Origin: a virus
DNA length: 33,075 nucleotides
Virus record (IMG/VR): IMGVR_UViG_3300037963_000506
Span: 1-33,075 of that record
Reading direction: 5' to 3' (one strand)
A model generated the notes under the pieces. The model saw only the letters and a list, made by a program, of their open reading frames with translations, did not search any database and was not told where the DNA came from. Below, piece after piece: positions 14,067 to 23,178 of this stretch. The number at the start of each line of letters is the position of its first letter. The first letter of the stretch is position 1. The position numbers and the translations under genes were made by a program.

Positions 14067-14954
14067 TTATCCTAATAATCCACCAAGGCCACCAAGTATT
14101 GCACCGAGACCTCCGAATCCAAATGGTTGACCTAATCCATAACCAGCTTTTGCTAAACCAAATGCACTAGTTAATGGATTAGCTTGTGGTGCATATTGAG
14201 TTGTCGGCATTTGTAATCCAGCTGCCATAAATGGAAACTGTCCATATCTAGATAATCTATCAAATGGAGATTGTTGTTCAAATTGAAATCTATTGATACG
14301 ATCTTGTAATTCTCTAGCTGCAAGATCTTCATAAGCAGAACCAACTCCACTAATCCCAGATATTCCTGCAAGTCTCCTTGCATCAAAAGCATCTTGTAAT
14401 CCAGGTAATGCTCCTGCTGCTTGAAACTGTCTACTTAATGCAGTTTCTCTAGATTGTAATTCTCTAGCTCTTTCTGCTTCAGCTGCACTTTGAGCTATAG
14501 GTGCATATGCAGTTGCAAAACCTCTTGCTGCTGCTTGCTGTGCGCCTGGACTTGTTCCTGTTCTACCCATACCACCAAATTGTGTAGAGATATCACCCAT
14601 AACATCAGCACTAATACCTGATCTTACATCAGATAAATAATCAGCTTGAGGTGTTAATTGAGAATATGCACTTGGCATAGATCCAGATGCAAATCCACCT
14701 AATGTACTACCTGCCATATTATATAAAGAACTTGGTCCAGCCATTTCAGTTCCTAATGTTTTAGCCATATCTAATGCAGCTGTTGTTTCAGGTGCAAATG
14801 GTACTACTGTAGATCCAGGATAGTATGATGAGCCTACACCACTAGCATATAATTTAGCAGCTTCAGCCATAATATCTTTAATGTAAGGTTCAGCTGGTTC
14901 ATATACACCACCACCTGACATTATTACTTGTGGATCACTTCCTCCGAATGACAT
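14067..14954 (-). CDS. internal virion protein, Gly/Ala-rich
   Basis: The 295-residue product begins MSFGGSDPQVIMSGGG, contains YYPGSTVVPFAPETTAALDM (about 44-63), an Ala/Arg-rich helix region (about 140-180), and ends in a hydrophobic glycine-rich tail (FGFGGLGAILGGLGGLLG). That tail resembles a membrane-inserting or membrane-fusing peptide. The YPGsTVvPF pattern is recurrent in small internal proteins of marine podoviruses. GGAGGAC precedes the ATG. Probable ejection protein, working with the two genes downstream. Confidence 0.6.
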   Translation of the reverse strand: MSFGGSDPQVIMSGGGVYEPAEPYIKDIMAEAAKLYASGVGSSYYPGSTVVPFAPETTAALDMAKTLGTEMAGPSSLYNMAGSTLGGFASGSMPSAYSQLTPQADYLSDVRSGISADVMGDISTQFGGMGRTGTSPGAQQAAARGFATAYAPIAQSAAEAERARELQSRETALSRQFQAAGALPGLQDAFDARRLAGISGISGVGSAYEDLAARELQDRINRFQFEQQSPFDRLSRYGQFPFMAAGLQMPTTQYAPQANPLTSAFGLAKAGYGLGQPFGFGGLGAILGGLGGLLG

Positions 14955-14957
14955 ATT

Positions 14958-15383
14958 TTAGTCCTCCAATTTTCTTTCTAATAAATAATGTGTTATTTTA
15001 TAATTATATTTTTTAAGTATGCGAGACCATCCTGGTCGAGCATATGTTTCTAGATGAGTACAACCTTCTTGTTTGGCGTAATCTTCTAATGTATCAATTT
15101 TATCTTGCCAAGATTTTTTATCTTTGCCAGTCACTATAAATAAATTTAATGATTTTGTATTACTACGTTTTAATATCTTAGTTACTATACAACCTTGATA
15201 TTTATTTTTTCTTTTTTCATTCCATAAAATCCATAACTGAGCTTTACCTTTATATAATTCCTTATGTACATCTTCTAAGTTATAGTGATTACCAGAATAC
15301 TTTAATGCTTTTTCAATAGACTCATTAACAAATGGTTCAACTGATTTAATATTTTCTGTAGGTATAAATACAGGTATTGTCAT
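14958..15383 (-). CDS. GNAT-like acetyltransferase fold protein
   Basis: This 141-residue protein has the layout of a shortened GNAT: GKAQLWILWNEKRKNKYQGC (strand pair about 46-65), a LNLFIVTG strand (79-86), a helix with YAKQEGC (102-108), and RPGWSRILKKYNYKITHYLL (116-135), matching the phage pattern 'R.GW...L...Gy'. The acetyl-CoA loop (Q/RxxGxG/A) is not clear, so catalysis is uncertain. Proteins of this type sit among internal virion genes in T7-like marine phages and may be structural. It starts in an ATGA overlap with the upstream gene. Confidence 0.62.
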   Translation of the reverse strand: MTIPVFIPTENIKSVEPFVNESIEKALKYSGNHYNLEDVHKELYKGKAQLWILWNEKRKNKYQGCIVTKILKRSNTKSLNLFIVTGKDKKSWQDKIDTLEDYAKQEGCTHLETYARPGWSRILKKYNYKITHYLLERKLED

Positions 15384-15703
15384 GTAATTTCTAATATAGA
15401 TATTGTTCCACTAAAATGATTTGCAGATCCAGCTTCTAATCTTAATATATCACCAGATTCTAAAACTATAATACCATCAGATATGTCCTGAGAAACACCT
15501 GAGTTTATTGTATGTTGATCTATTTGAAACTCTGTAGTAGCAGAACTATCATAAACATAACCTTTGATAGTATGATTACCAGCACCATAATTAACTGTGT
15601 GAATGTTTTTTACTAAGCAAGTAGATCCAGATGAACAAGTATATACATCTGTTTTATTTGTATTTGTTAAATTAAATTGTGCGTTTTTATAGTTGTGTGC
15701 CAT
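15380..15703 (-). CDS. small beta-rich virion-type protein
   Basis: A 107-residue protein with alternating strands and turns: NKTDVYTCSSGSTCLVKNIH, AGNHTIKGYVYDSS, QDISDGIIVLESGDILRLEA, and a closing SGTISILEIT. Two cysteines (C23, C29) lie close together. This pattern resembles small jelly-roll or immunoglobulin-like decoration or tail proteins. It is coupled to both neighbours by TAATG and ATGA overlaps. It is likely structural; the exact place in the virion is unknown. Confidence 0.58.
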   Translation of the reverse strand: MAHNYKNAQFNLTNTNKTDVYTCSSGSTCLVKNIHTVNYGAGNHTIKGYVYDSSATTEFQIDQHTINSGVSQDISDGIIVLESGDILRLEAGSANHFSGTISILEIT

Positions 15704-15837
15704 TACTCTTTATTATCCTGATCTACCCTTTTCCAAAATTCGTCAAGGGCATTATGTTCACAATTAGAACAACCACAGCTTTTACATTGACCATTGTTGC
15801 TACAATGACATTCATGTTCGCAATTACGACACATCAT
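15703..15837 (-). CDS. 44-residue cysteine-rich mini-protein, zinc-ribbon-like
   Basis: This gene has a near-perfect GGAGG eight bases upstream of the first of two ATG codons (15837, 15834). It begins one base after the previous stop and ends in a TAATG overlap. The product starts MMCRNCEHECHC and has eight cysteines (3, 6, 10, 12, 18, 21, 23, 26) and histidines at 8, 11 and 28, all in the first 28 residues, followed by an acidic helix (ALDEFWKRVDQDNKE). Several CxxC pairs suggest a metal cluster, probably zinc. Such a fold in the middle of tail genes is unusual. Function unknown. Confidence 0.6.
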   Translation of the reverse strand: MMCRNCEHECHCSNNGQCKSCGCSNCEHNALDEFWKRVDQDNKE

Positions 15838-15838
15838 A

Positions 15839-15988
15839 TTAACCTCCAAAGAACCAAGATGCTACTTCATAATTTTCATCATTATGATAGCGTACTAGTT
15901 GATTTACAATATCTTCAAGCACTAATTGAAAGTTTGCTTGGTTATCTAAGTCTTGATAGATAAATTCTAAATTGCGTTCACTTGTCAT
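15839..15988 (-). CDS. hypothetical acidic protein (49 aa)
   Basis: The start overlaps the upstream stop (ATGA, 15985-15988). The product begins MTSERNLEFIYQDLDNQANF and ends EVASWFFGG. It is helical and acidic, with clustered aromatic residues at the end. Its stop is followed after one base by the cysteine-rich mini-gene. Function unknown; coupling on both sides argues that it is translated. Confidence 0.5.
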   Translation of the reverse strand: MTSERNLEFIYQDLDNQANFQLVLEDIVNQLVRYHNDENYEVASWFFGG

Positions 15989-17037
15989 TTGTATCTACCA
16001 CCTTTAGCTCTGCCACCTGCACCACCTGGTCCAGCACTTCCTCCAGCTGTACCTCCAGATCTTCCTCCAGGTTTACCTCCACCTGTGCCTCTATCTCGCA
16101 TTTGATCTATTGCATTTCTACGAGCTACATTTGCTTTTACACCTGGTACTTCATCTGTTGTTCCCATTGTATCTGGCATCCTAGTATCTCTAAGTCCTTT
16201 AAATCTTGCTGACGTATCAATATTATCTTTAGTATCATCACCTTTACCTACTAAATCTGCTAATGAAATTTCTTGTACTGCATCTACTACTTTACCAAAT
16301 AAACCAGGCATTCTAGGTTTATATGAAGAAATAACAGCAGGGCCAGCGATTGAATAACTAGGATCTGTTAAACGAGTTCCTAAAGAACCAAAACCTGATT
16401 TAACATCAGCCATAAGTTGACCAAAATTTTCGTAACCTGGATTATTTTTCATAAGTCCACCTCTATAATCTTTTGAATAAGGATTATTAAATCCACCACC
16501 ACCACCAGGTAGTTCAGGTATTACACTTTCAGGCATAGGTTCTTCTGTAGTTTCTCTTAATTTACCAGTAGTAGGATCTATTTCACTATCTCCTGTATTG
16601 TATATAGATTCAAATGACTTTGATGTTGGAAAAAAATCTGTTTGATCTGTTCTATATGTACCCATATATTCAGGTATAATCATTTCTGTTCTTCCAGTTA
16701 CAGGATTTGTAATAAATTGTACTTGTTGTCCAGGTTGTGTTGCATCTTGTCTAACAGTTCCTGATTGTGTATTGCTTAATAAACCAGAAGGTACAGGAGT
16801 TCCAGGAAAATACTCTTTAACATTTGGATTTGGAATATTGATTCCTTGATCTCTATCGTCTATTCCATCATTATTATAATCTCTAAAGTCAGCAGTTCTT
16901 ACATTTCCAAAACCTGATTGTAGAGTAGGCATATTCAGTACATCATTACCAAATGTTCTTCTGCTTTCAGGGTAAGTAATAGAATCATATTTTTGTCTTA
17001 TTCTATCAAAGTCGATTGGGTTTCCAATAAGTGCCAT
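15985..17037 (-). CDS. structural protein with calcium-type loop and Gly-rich tail
   Basis: The 350-residue protein begins MALIGNPIDFDRIRQKYD. Residues 53-64 (DYNNDGIDDRDQ) follow the Dx(N/D)xDGxxDxxD pattern of dockerin- or thrombospondin-type calcium loops. The middle is proline- and glycine-rich without strong secondary structure. From about residue 318 it is almost only Gly, Ser, Arg, Lys and Pro, ending GGRAKGGRYK, so it is disordered and basic. It starts in a TAATG overlap after the nozzle gene, so a tail- or core-linked virion role is likely. No enzyme signature. Confidence 0.55.
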   Translation of the reverse strand: MALIGNPIDFDRIRQKYDSITYPESRRTFGNDVLNMPTLQSGFGNVRTADFRDYNNDGIDDRDQGINIPNPNVKEYFPGTPVPSGLLSNTQSGTVRQDATQPGQQVQFITNPVTGRTEMIIPEYMGTYRTDQTDFFPTSKSFESIYNTGDSEIDPTTGKLRETTEEPMPESVIPELPGGGGGFNNPYSKDYRGGLMKNNPGYENFGQLMADVKSGFGSLGTRLTDPSYSIAGPAVISSYKPRMPGLFGKVVDAVQEISLADLVGKGDDTKDNIDTSARFKGLRDTRMPDTMGTTDEVPGVKANVARRNAIDQMRDRGTGGGKPGGRSGGTAGGSAGPGGAGGRAKGGRYK

Positions 17038-18503
17038 TATCTATATCCTTCTTTAATTGCTTCTATGTCAAGTCCTTGTGCATCTGACCAAGTTGTTGAT
17101 GCAGGTACTTGAATGTTAATTTTAAAATATCTTGCAGATCTATGGAATGGTATTGTTCCTGTAGAGTGCATACTAGTTTGTCCAGAATTAGATGCAGTAT
17201 CTGATACTCTGTTTCTAAATGATATAGAGCCAGTTGCAGACGAAGTATCTATAATAGGTCTTACATGAGTTAATAAAGATCTACTCTGTGGAAATATCTC
17301 TGTTTCTCCTGTACCAAGTTCACAAGCCAATGTATTACCATTAAACTGTCCAAGAAAGTGTGATGTATTAAATACACCAAAACTTGTTAGTCCACCTGAA
17401 AATCCAGCATCATCAAAAGACACACTAATCTGTTCTATATTGTTTGTACCAGCAGATGGAAAGTCATCTAATTGTTCTAGTGTTTTACCTTCTGATAAAT
17501 TTTGAAACATTAACTCATGGTCAATTTCTACTACTGACCATCTTCCAGTTTCATAATGAAATACTAATATCTTATCATTTTGTGTACTAGCTGTTAGTCC
17601 AGTACGAGACGGATAAGACCAACACACTAATTTATTTTCTTGATCTACTGATGCTCTTACTCTTTCTCTTAGGTCTCTTTTAAGATCACCTTGAAAGAAA
17701 CGATCTACTTTACCATTACCAATAGGTTTAGATACGTTTCCATCAGTAACATAAAAACCATCTTCAGATAAAAAATATACAAGATTACCAACTTTAATTA
17801 CATTCTTACCTTGAACAGCACCTCTATTATCTTCAATACGTCTAAAAGAAAATATAACATTACCACCTCTAAAATCCATTCTGGTAATTCTATTCTCTTG
17901 AAATATCAAACCATACTGTCCACCAACAATACCTGTAATAACACCACCCTCAGGTAATGTTTCAGAGTCTGCTTGGTTTACTCCAACAGTCCATGACGTA
18001 GCATTATTAAAGCTAGACCATTGTACTACATTTTGTGCAGTAGGTTGAAACCCAGTAACAACAAAATTACCTACAACAGCAGCATGTCTAAATGTAGGAG
18101 GTGATCCACCTAATGCAGCAAAGTCAGATGATGTTCCCATAGTCCACGCTTGAGGAGCTTGAGTACCATTAAAGGCAATAACTGTTTCACCAAACTTTAT
18201 AAAATCCCAATAGTTATTACTAGCTGTGCTAAATGTAGTGCCACCACTCTCATCAACAAATGAGTTAGCAGTAAGTTTATATAATTTAGTAGCGTCACCT
18301 GCAAATATAAATACATTACCACTATCATCTTTAAATGTAGCAGCTCCTTGGCATCTTGCTGTCAAAGCATTACCACTAGATGTTTGAATACTTTTCCAAG
18401 GCCTGTAACTATTTACAGCTGGGTATACATTTTTGGCTTCTGTTGAACCAGGATTCAAATGATCTGGTAAGTCAGGTAGCCATTCTCCAAAAGGTACTTG
18501 CAT
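17037..18503 (-). CDS. tail nozzle / tail tubular protein B-like
   Basis: The 488-residue product begins MQVPFGEWLPDLPDHLNPGS and has a repeated beta pattern (GNVFIFAGDATKLYKL, KVGNLVYFLSEDGFYVTDG, KILVFHYETGRWSVVEID) typical of a propeller-like tail protein. Its opening (PDLPDhlNpGs..a.NV.P) is widespread in podoviral tail proteins of the P22 gp10/SU10 nozzle kind. It forms the end of the tail tube, below the adaptor encoded immediately upstream, with which it shares a TAATG overlap. Confidence 0.72.
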   Translation of the reverse strand: MQVPFGEWLPDLPDHLNPGSTEAKNVYPAVNSYRPWKSIQTSSGNALTARCQGAATFKDDSGNVFIFAGDATKLYKLTANSFVDESGGTTFSTASNNYWDFIKFGETVIAFNGTQAPQAWTMGTSSDFAALGGSPPTFRHAAVVGNFVVTGFQPTAQNVVQWSSFNNATSWTVGVNQADSETLPEGGVITGIVGGQYGLIFQENRITRMDFRGGNVIFSFRRIEDNRGAVQGKNVIKVGNLVYFLSEDGFYVTDGNVSKPIGNGKVDRFFQGDLKRDLRERVRASVDQENKLVCWSYPSRTGLTASTQNDKILVFHYETGRWSVVEIDHELMFQNLSEGKTLEQLDDFPSAGTNNIEQISVSFDDAGFSGGLTSFGVFNTSHFLGQFNGNTLACELGTGETEIFPQSRSLLTHVRPIIDTSSATGSISFRNRVSDTASNSGQTSMHSTGTIPFHRSARYFKINIQVPASTTWSDAQGLDIEAIKEGYR

Positions 18504-19153
18504 TATTTTACGTTATCAAAGTTATTAATATTAATGTCTGTTCTTTGTATTAATGGTGATCCATTATATTTATCTTTTTCATCAACTGCTTCTACTTGTT
18601 GTAAAGCTGTTTCATACTGTGATTTAAACTGAGCAATAGTAGTTTGATCCATACCTCTAATAAATGTAGATGCAAAATATAATGCACCATACAAATATAC
18701 ATCAGGATGATTTGTTAATATATGATTAGTAGTTGTTGTGCCATCAATGCTATCAAATGCTTTGTAGTATGTTAATCTAGCTGTATATGCAGTATCAGGT
18801 GTAGGACTAAATCTAAAATTAGATCCTTCAATAGAATACATTTTAGGAACTCCAGATCTTTCAAAACCAGCAGTATTAGCTTGATGATATGCAGTAGTTA
18901 GTTCTAATGTTTGGTCAGGTGTAGAACTAGTTAAGATAAAACTACGAGCTTGTAAAAATCCTGTAGGTAGAGCTTCTGTTTCTGAGTCTACTGTAAATGA
19001 TGTATCAACTGTTTCCATGTTTCTAACTCTTAATCTACGATTAAAGTCAGCTTCTGTTAAGTCAATAAAATCATCTATCTCAGATGTTAAATCATCTCTA
19101 GCTAGGAAATTAGCTATAGTTGTTTTTAAGTTTGCGTAATTGTTTAAAGCCAT
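18503..19153 (-). CDS. head-tail adaptor / tail tubular protein A-like
   Basis: The 216-residue product begins MALNNYANLKTTIANFLARD and contains IDDFIDLTEADFNRRLRVRN and a C-terminal helix region (YLYGALYFASTFIRGMDQTT). These are the marks of the podoviral adaptor (gp4/gp6-like, SU10 adaptor family), a ring that attaches to the portal and carries the nozzle. TAATG overlaps join it to both flanking genes. I see no alternative assignment of similar strength. Confidence 0.75.
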   Translation of the reverse strand: MALNNYANLKTTIANFLARDDLTSEIDDFIDLTEADFNRRLRVRNMETVDTSFTVDSETEALPTGFLQARSFILTSSTPDQTLELTTAYHQANTAGFERSGVPKMYSIEGSNFRFSPTPDTAYTARLTYYKAFDSIDGTTTTNHILTNHPDVYLYGALYFASTFIRGMDQTTIAQFKSQYETALQQVEAVDEKDKYNGSPLIQRTDININNFDNVK

Positions 19154-19470
19154 TATAACTTCTTATCTCCTACTCTAAAGTTTTGGAACTCATTACTATT
19201 AATCATTCTTTTAATAATGCTACGTTGATCGTCTTTATGTAGCTTGTACCAATTAGAATGACCAAATAGTTCTTTTGTTTTTATTTGTAAAGCAATCAAT
19301 GGTATTTGTGCAATACGTTGAAAGTCACCTCGTTGTTCGTTAGCTCTATGATTACGAGCTATTTTATTATCTTTTAATATGTTAGTAGTATCTTGAGATT
19401 TTCTTACAACAAGTTTTCTTGTTGATCTATCAATGTGAACAGGTTGATTACTGTCGTAAATATTTTCCAT
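19153..19470 (-). CDS. hypothetical tail-module protein (105 aa)
   Basis: I start at ATG 19470 (TAATG overlap); a GTG two codons upstream is the alternative. The product begins MENIYDSNQPVHIDRSTRKL. It is basic and helical in its second half, with HSNWYKLHKDDQRSIIKRMI. It lies between the DUF7936-like gene and the adaptor gene, so it is probably a minor virion or assembly factor. No family name is secure. Confidence 0.55.
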   Translation of the reverse strand: MENIYDSNQPVHIDRSTRKLVVRKSQDTTNILKDNKIARNHRANEQRGDFQRIAQIPLIALQIKTKELFGHSNWYKLHKDDQRSIIKRMINSNEFQNFRVGDKKL

Positions 19471-19757
19471 TACCACTCTTTTATTTTAGATATTACTTCT
19501 GGGTTTTTCTGTGCTTCAATTTGTGCATCTAAGTTTGCTTTCATTTCATCTTCAGTTTTATCTGCACTATCAACAACACAAGCAATACAATTATCTTTTG
19601 TCATTGAATCAAAGTCCATGTCAGCACCATTGCAAGAACCATACATTCTTGCACTATAATCTTCATCAACTGCATTGAATGACCAATGTATTGTTTTTAC
19701 TTTGTTCTCTGAGTTTGTTTCAAATTTTGAAAATGACCAAGTGTATTCTGTTGCCAT
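19470..19757 (-). CDS. DUF7936-like tail-associated protein
   Basis: The 95-residue protein opens with MATEYTWSFSKFETNSENKV, then KTIHWSFNAVDEDYSARMYG, a two-strand pattern (TW.f......V.t.HW...a.d..y.a..yG) that I associate with small proteins encoded after tail fibres in cyanophages and other marine phages. The remaining part is helical (KTEDEMKANLDAQIEAQKNP). It follows the 1130-residue fibre gene after 28 bases and has AAGGAG upstream. A fibre chaperone or tip cap would fit; this is inferred. Confidence 0.58.
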   Translation of the reverse strand: MATEYTWSFSKFETNSENKVKTIHWSFNAVDEDYSARMYGSCNGADMDFDSMTKDNCIACVVDSADKTEDEMKANLDAQIEAQKNPEVISKIKEW

Positions 19758-19785
19758 TTGTTTTCTCCTTATTCTTTGTTAATTA

Positions 19786-22700
19786 TTAGCAATGCAATGT
19801 ACATGGAACAGTATAACTACCATCACTATACGTTTCAATTATTACATTTGAATTGACTTTAGCAACTGTTTTACTTCTTATGATGTCATCATCTTGTATT
19901 TTAGCTGTACCATCACCATTAGATACAAGTAAATCACCAGCTTCTACAGTTACATCTGCATTGACTCTTATAACGAATGTACCAACTTGAGCAATATTCA
20001 TATCATTGACATCACCATCAAGTCCGTCATCTGCATCATCCCAATTTGAGAATACACCATAAACTTTTTTACTATCTTCTGTGTCGGAGACTTTACATTT
20101 ATTATGCTTTACGTCATCTTCTTTAACGATAGTTCCTGTGTACTCAGTTCCATTAGATGTAAAAGTAATTTCATCACCAATAGATTTATCACCTAACGAT
20201 ATTGATTCTTTTACTGTGTGTGCTGGTGTTACATTGCCTTCATCATCTGTGCTTTCTGCTACTTCCGCAACAGCTTGATACCAATCACACATTTCATCTA
20301 TTGAATCCATTATAGTTCCACGAAGTATTGTTGGTTTAGAATTATCTGCAAGTCTTGACCAGTGAGAGCCAGTAAAACCATTATAAGAAACAGTAGAACC
20401 ACTAACTTCGATTGAACCTTCTTCTGTGCCAGCTTGATGAAATGCAACTAATGTTCCATCATTTGTAAATCTATTTAAATACATTACAGTTGCACTGCCA
20501 CGCCTAAATGATGCATAACCATTATCACCTATAACAACACCAGCGGCATTTGCGGCAACAGCAGTATTAGTTGTATTAAACGTAGCCTCACCACCAGTAT
20601 GAATACGCATTCTTTCAATAATTCCACCACCTGAAGGAGCAGTCCAAAATCTCATATGAGCACTAACTGTATTTGATGCTCTTATAGTATCTATTCTTGC
20701 GTTATGCTCTGTACCATCATAAAAAGATAGTATTCCTAAAATTTGGTCGTCAGCACTAGTTCCGTTATTTGCTAGTTGTACAGTAGCATAATCCTGTGAA
20801 CCAGTTCCTTTTAGTGCAAGAGATGTTCTTCCATCTCCAAAATCTTGTATAACATCAGTCGTTCCTAGAGCAACATTACCATCACTTGTAATCACCATTG
20901 CTTCTGTAATACTTGAGCCTTTTACATTAAAAGAAAAACCAACATTACTAGAAGCATCACTAATTAAAGCTACAGAATTATTTGAAGGAATATTTGTACC
21001 TGCTATTTTTAATCTTCCATTTCTACTATTAGTCGAGTCTGGTATAAATTGTGCTACTACTTCTGCTGAAGCATCTGTTCCAATATCAACTGCTGTACTT
21101 TCACTTCCTAAAACGTGAAGAACATCTTCTGGACTTGACGTTCCGATTCCTACTCTACCAGAACTATCTATACTCATACGTTCAGCAGCAGCTGTTTGAA
21201 TACTAAAAGAGTCTGCTGAGTGTCCATATCTTATTGAACCTCTATCAGCAGCTCCATTATCACCAAAATTTATGTAAGAAAAATTATCATTAGCAGCAAG
21301 AAAAGTCATACCGCTTCTAGTACCTTCTATAACCAGCTCATCAGCATTACTACTAACTAAACCTGATGTACTAGCAGTTGAAACTGTTAGTTTGCCAGGA
21401 TCACCTGTAGTACCTATTGAAACATTTCCACCACTAAAAATTCTCATTCTTTCTGTTTCTACTGTAGAAAATCTAAGTGAATTATCAGAATTAGCGTGTT
21501 GTATTCTACTTTGAGTATGGTTATCAGTATCCCCAAAGAGAATACCAACTGTATTAGATGTTCCACCTTCTAAACCGATATACATATCAGCACTTGTATC
21601 TTTTAGCTGAACAAATCTTGTTGGACTTGACGTTCCAATACCAACTTTACCAGCACTTGTAATACGCATTCTTTCAGTTAATGCACCACTCGCTGGTTGC
21701 GTTCTAAAATTAATCTGACCAGAATCAGTTGCTCCATCTGTTACACCGCCAATGTGTGCAACAGTTTCACCCGCTCTATTAAAGTTAATCATTCCTAATG
21801 TTGAGCCTGTTCCTGCGTCTGTATGGTCTAAATTAATTTGACCACCTTCATTATTTTCAAGTTGTAAAACTCTATAACCACTACCACCCGCTTGAGTTAT
21901 TACATCAATAGAGCTTGTGCCAATTCCTAAATTTCCCGAACTGTCTAGTGTCATTCTTTCTGCATTTGCTGTTTGAAAAACAAATTTATCTCCATTGTGT
22001 CTGTAAGCTATTCTGCCTTGTCTATTAAGACCACTATCACCAAATAAAATTTCACCTTCACCAGAAGTACCAGAAAGAATTGATAATCTTGTATCACCAG
22101 AATTTTCTAAAACTGCTATTGTATCTGTGAAAACATCAGCACCACTATCCGCAGATTTAATGTGAAGCCCGCTACCTAGATCTGGATCAGCACCAATACC
22201 TACAATGTTGGATCCACCATTGATGTGAAACATATTAGCATTGCCATCAGATTCTACTCGAAAGTCTATGTCACCTGAATCATCATTTAATACAGTTTCA
22301 GAAGCAGTTGATTTAAATCTACTCATCTGAGAGCCACTAATAACACTACTTATATTAAATGTTGCATCTTCAGCTCCATTACTAACATCTGTAAACGTAG
22401 CACTTATATTTACTAATTCTGTTGAGTTCCCACCATCATCATCAGCTTTAAATTTAATAATACCACAATTATCACCATCTGCTGGAGAACCACTATCTCT
22501 GTTTAAAACAAATTTTGGACCATTATTAGCATCAGCATCTGTTGATGCTAGTGTTAGCGTATCAGAGTTATCAGTAACTGATATTGTACTTGCAGACGTT
22601 GCAGTAAGTCCACCAGTAATATTAATATTTCCAGTTCCTGTAATATTGTTTGAGTTTAAATCTAAATCTCCACCAAGTTGAGGTGAAGAATCTTCAACAA

Positions 22701-23178
22701 GTTCATTGGTTGCAGCAACTGTACTATCAACATATGCTTTAATAGATTGTTGAGTTGCAAGATGAGTAGCAGAGTCTGATGCCATGTTATCTTCATCTTT
22801 AATAGCAGTACCACTTACACCAGTATTTAGAACTGGTGATGTTAAAGTTTTGTTGGTTAATGTTTGTGAACCAGTTAGGGTAGCAACAGTTGAGTCAATA
22901 GAGAAAGTAAGATCATAAGGATCTGCATCAGAACCATTGTCAGTATCTGTCCAATTAATATCTATACCACCACCTTCAACAAACTTAACTTCATTATTGT
23001 TGTTAATTGTAACTTCAGTTCCATCTCCATCTTCCAATACAAATTGAAAAGATGATGATTGTAGATTAGATACAGTTATTTTTTTAGTAACACCAGCATC
23101 AGTATCAACAATAGCTAATAAATCATCACTAGCTGGTGATGTTAATGCTGTTAATTCACTAATTTTACTGTCAGCCAT
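19786..23178 (-). CDS. long tail fibre with GIGT repeats
   Basis: The 1130-residue protein opens with MADSKISELTALTSPASDDL, a head typical of marine phage fibres. The middle carries a repeating hub: RM-hydrophobic-SSG followed by the (V/L)GIGT turn, at about residues 408-421, 503-515, 577-590 and 667-680, with degenerate copies near 760-772 and 856-864, spaced about 74-96 residues apart. These build a trimeric beta shaft. The C-terminal 190 residues begin near GFTGSHWSRL and end DGSYTVPCTLHC, a distinct domain (VGTFVIRVNADVTVEAGDLL) that may be the tip or an intramolecular chaperone; no S74 catalytic pattern was identified. Confidence 0.8.
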   Translation of the reverse strand: MADSKISELTALTSPASDDLLAIVDTDAGVTKKITVSNLQSSSFQFVLEDGDGTEVTINNNNEVKFVEGGGIDINWTDTDNGSDADPYDLTFSIDSTVATLTGSQTLTNKTLTSPVLNTGVSGTAIKDEDNMASDSATHLATQQSIKAYVDSTVAATNELVEDSSPQLGGDLDLNSNNITGTGNINITGGLTATSASTISVTDNSDTLTLASTDADANNGPKFVLNRDSGSPADGDNCGIIKFKADDDGGNSTELVNISATFTDVSNGAEDATFNISSVISGSQMSRFKSTASETVLNDDSGDIDFRVESDGNANMFHINGGSNIVGIGADPDLGSGLHIKSADSGADVFTDTIAVLENSGDTRLSILSGTSGEGEILFGDSGLNRQGRIAYRHNGDKFVFQTANAERMTLDSSGNLGIGTSSIDVITQAGGSGYRVLQLENNEGGQINLDHTDAGTGSTLGMINFNRAGETVAHIGGVTDGATDSGQINFRTQPASGALTERMRITSAGKVGIGTSSPTRFVQLKDTSADMYIGLEGGTSNTVGILFGDTDNHTQSRIQHANSDNSLRFSTVETERMRIFSGGNVSIGTTGDPGKLTVSTASTSGLVSSNADELVIEGTRSGMTFLAANDNFSYINFGDNGAADRGSIRYGHSADSFSIQTAAAERMSIDSSGRVGIGTSSPEDVLHVLGSESTAVDIGTDASAEVVAQFIPDSTNSRNGRLKIAGTNIPSNNSVALISDASSNVGFSFNVKGSSITEAMVITSDGNVALGTTDVIQDFGDGRTSLALKGTGSQDYATVQLANNGTSADDQILGILSFYDGTEHNARIDTIRASNTVSAHMRFWTAPSGGGIIERMRIHTGGEATFNTTNTAVAANAAGVVIGDNGYASFRRGSATVMYLNRFTNDGTLVAFHQAGTEEGSIEVSGSTVSYNGFTGSHWSRLADNSKPTILRGTIMDSIDEMCDWYQAVAEVAESTDDEGNVTPAHTVKESISLGDKSIGDEITFTSNGTEYTGTIVKEDDVKHNKCKVSDTEDSKKVYGVFSNWDDADDGLDGDVNDMNIAQVGTFVIRVNADVTVEAGDLLVSNGDGTAKIQDDDIIRSKTVAKVNSNVIIETYSDGSYTVPCTLHC

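Noticed and set aside
19786-23178. Diversity-generating retroelement acting on the fibre gene
   Set aside because: There is no reverse transcriptase gene and no template-like copy of the fibre end in the window.
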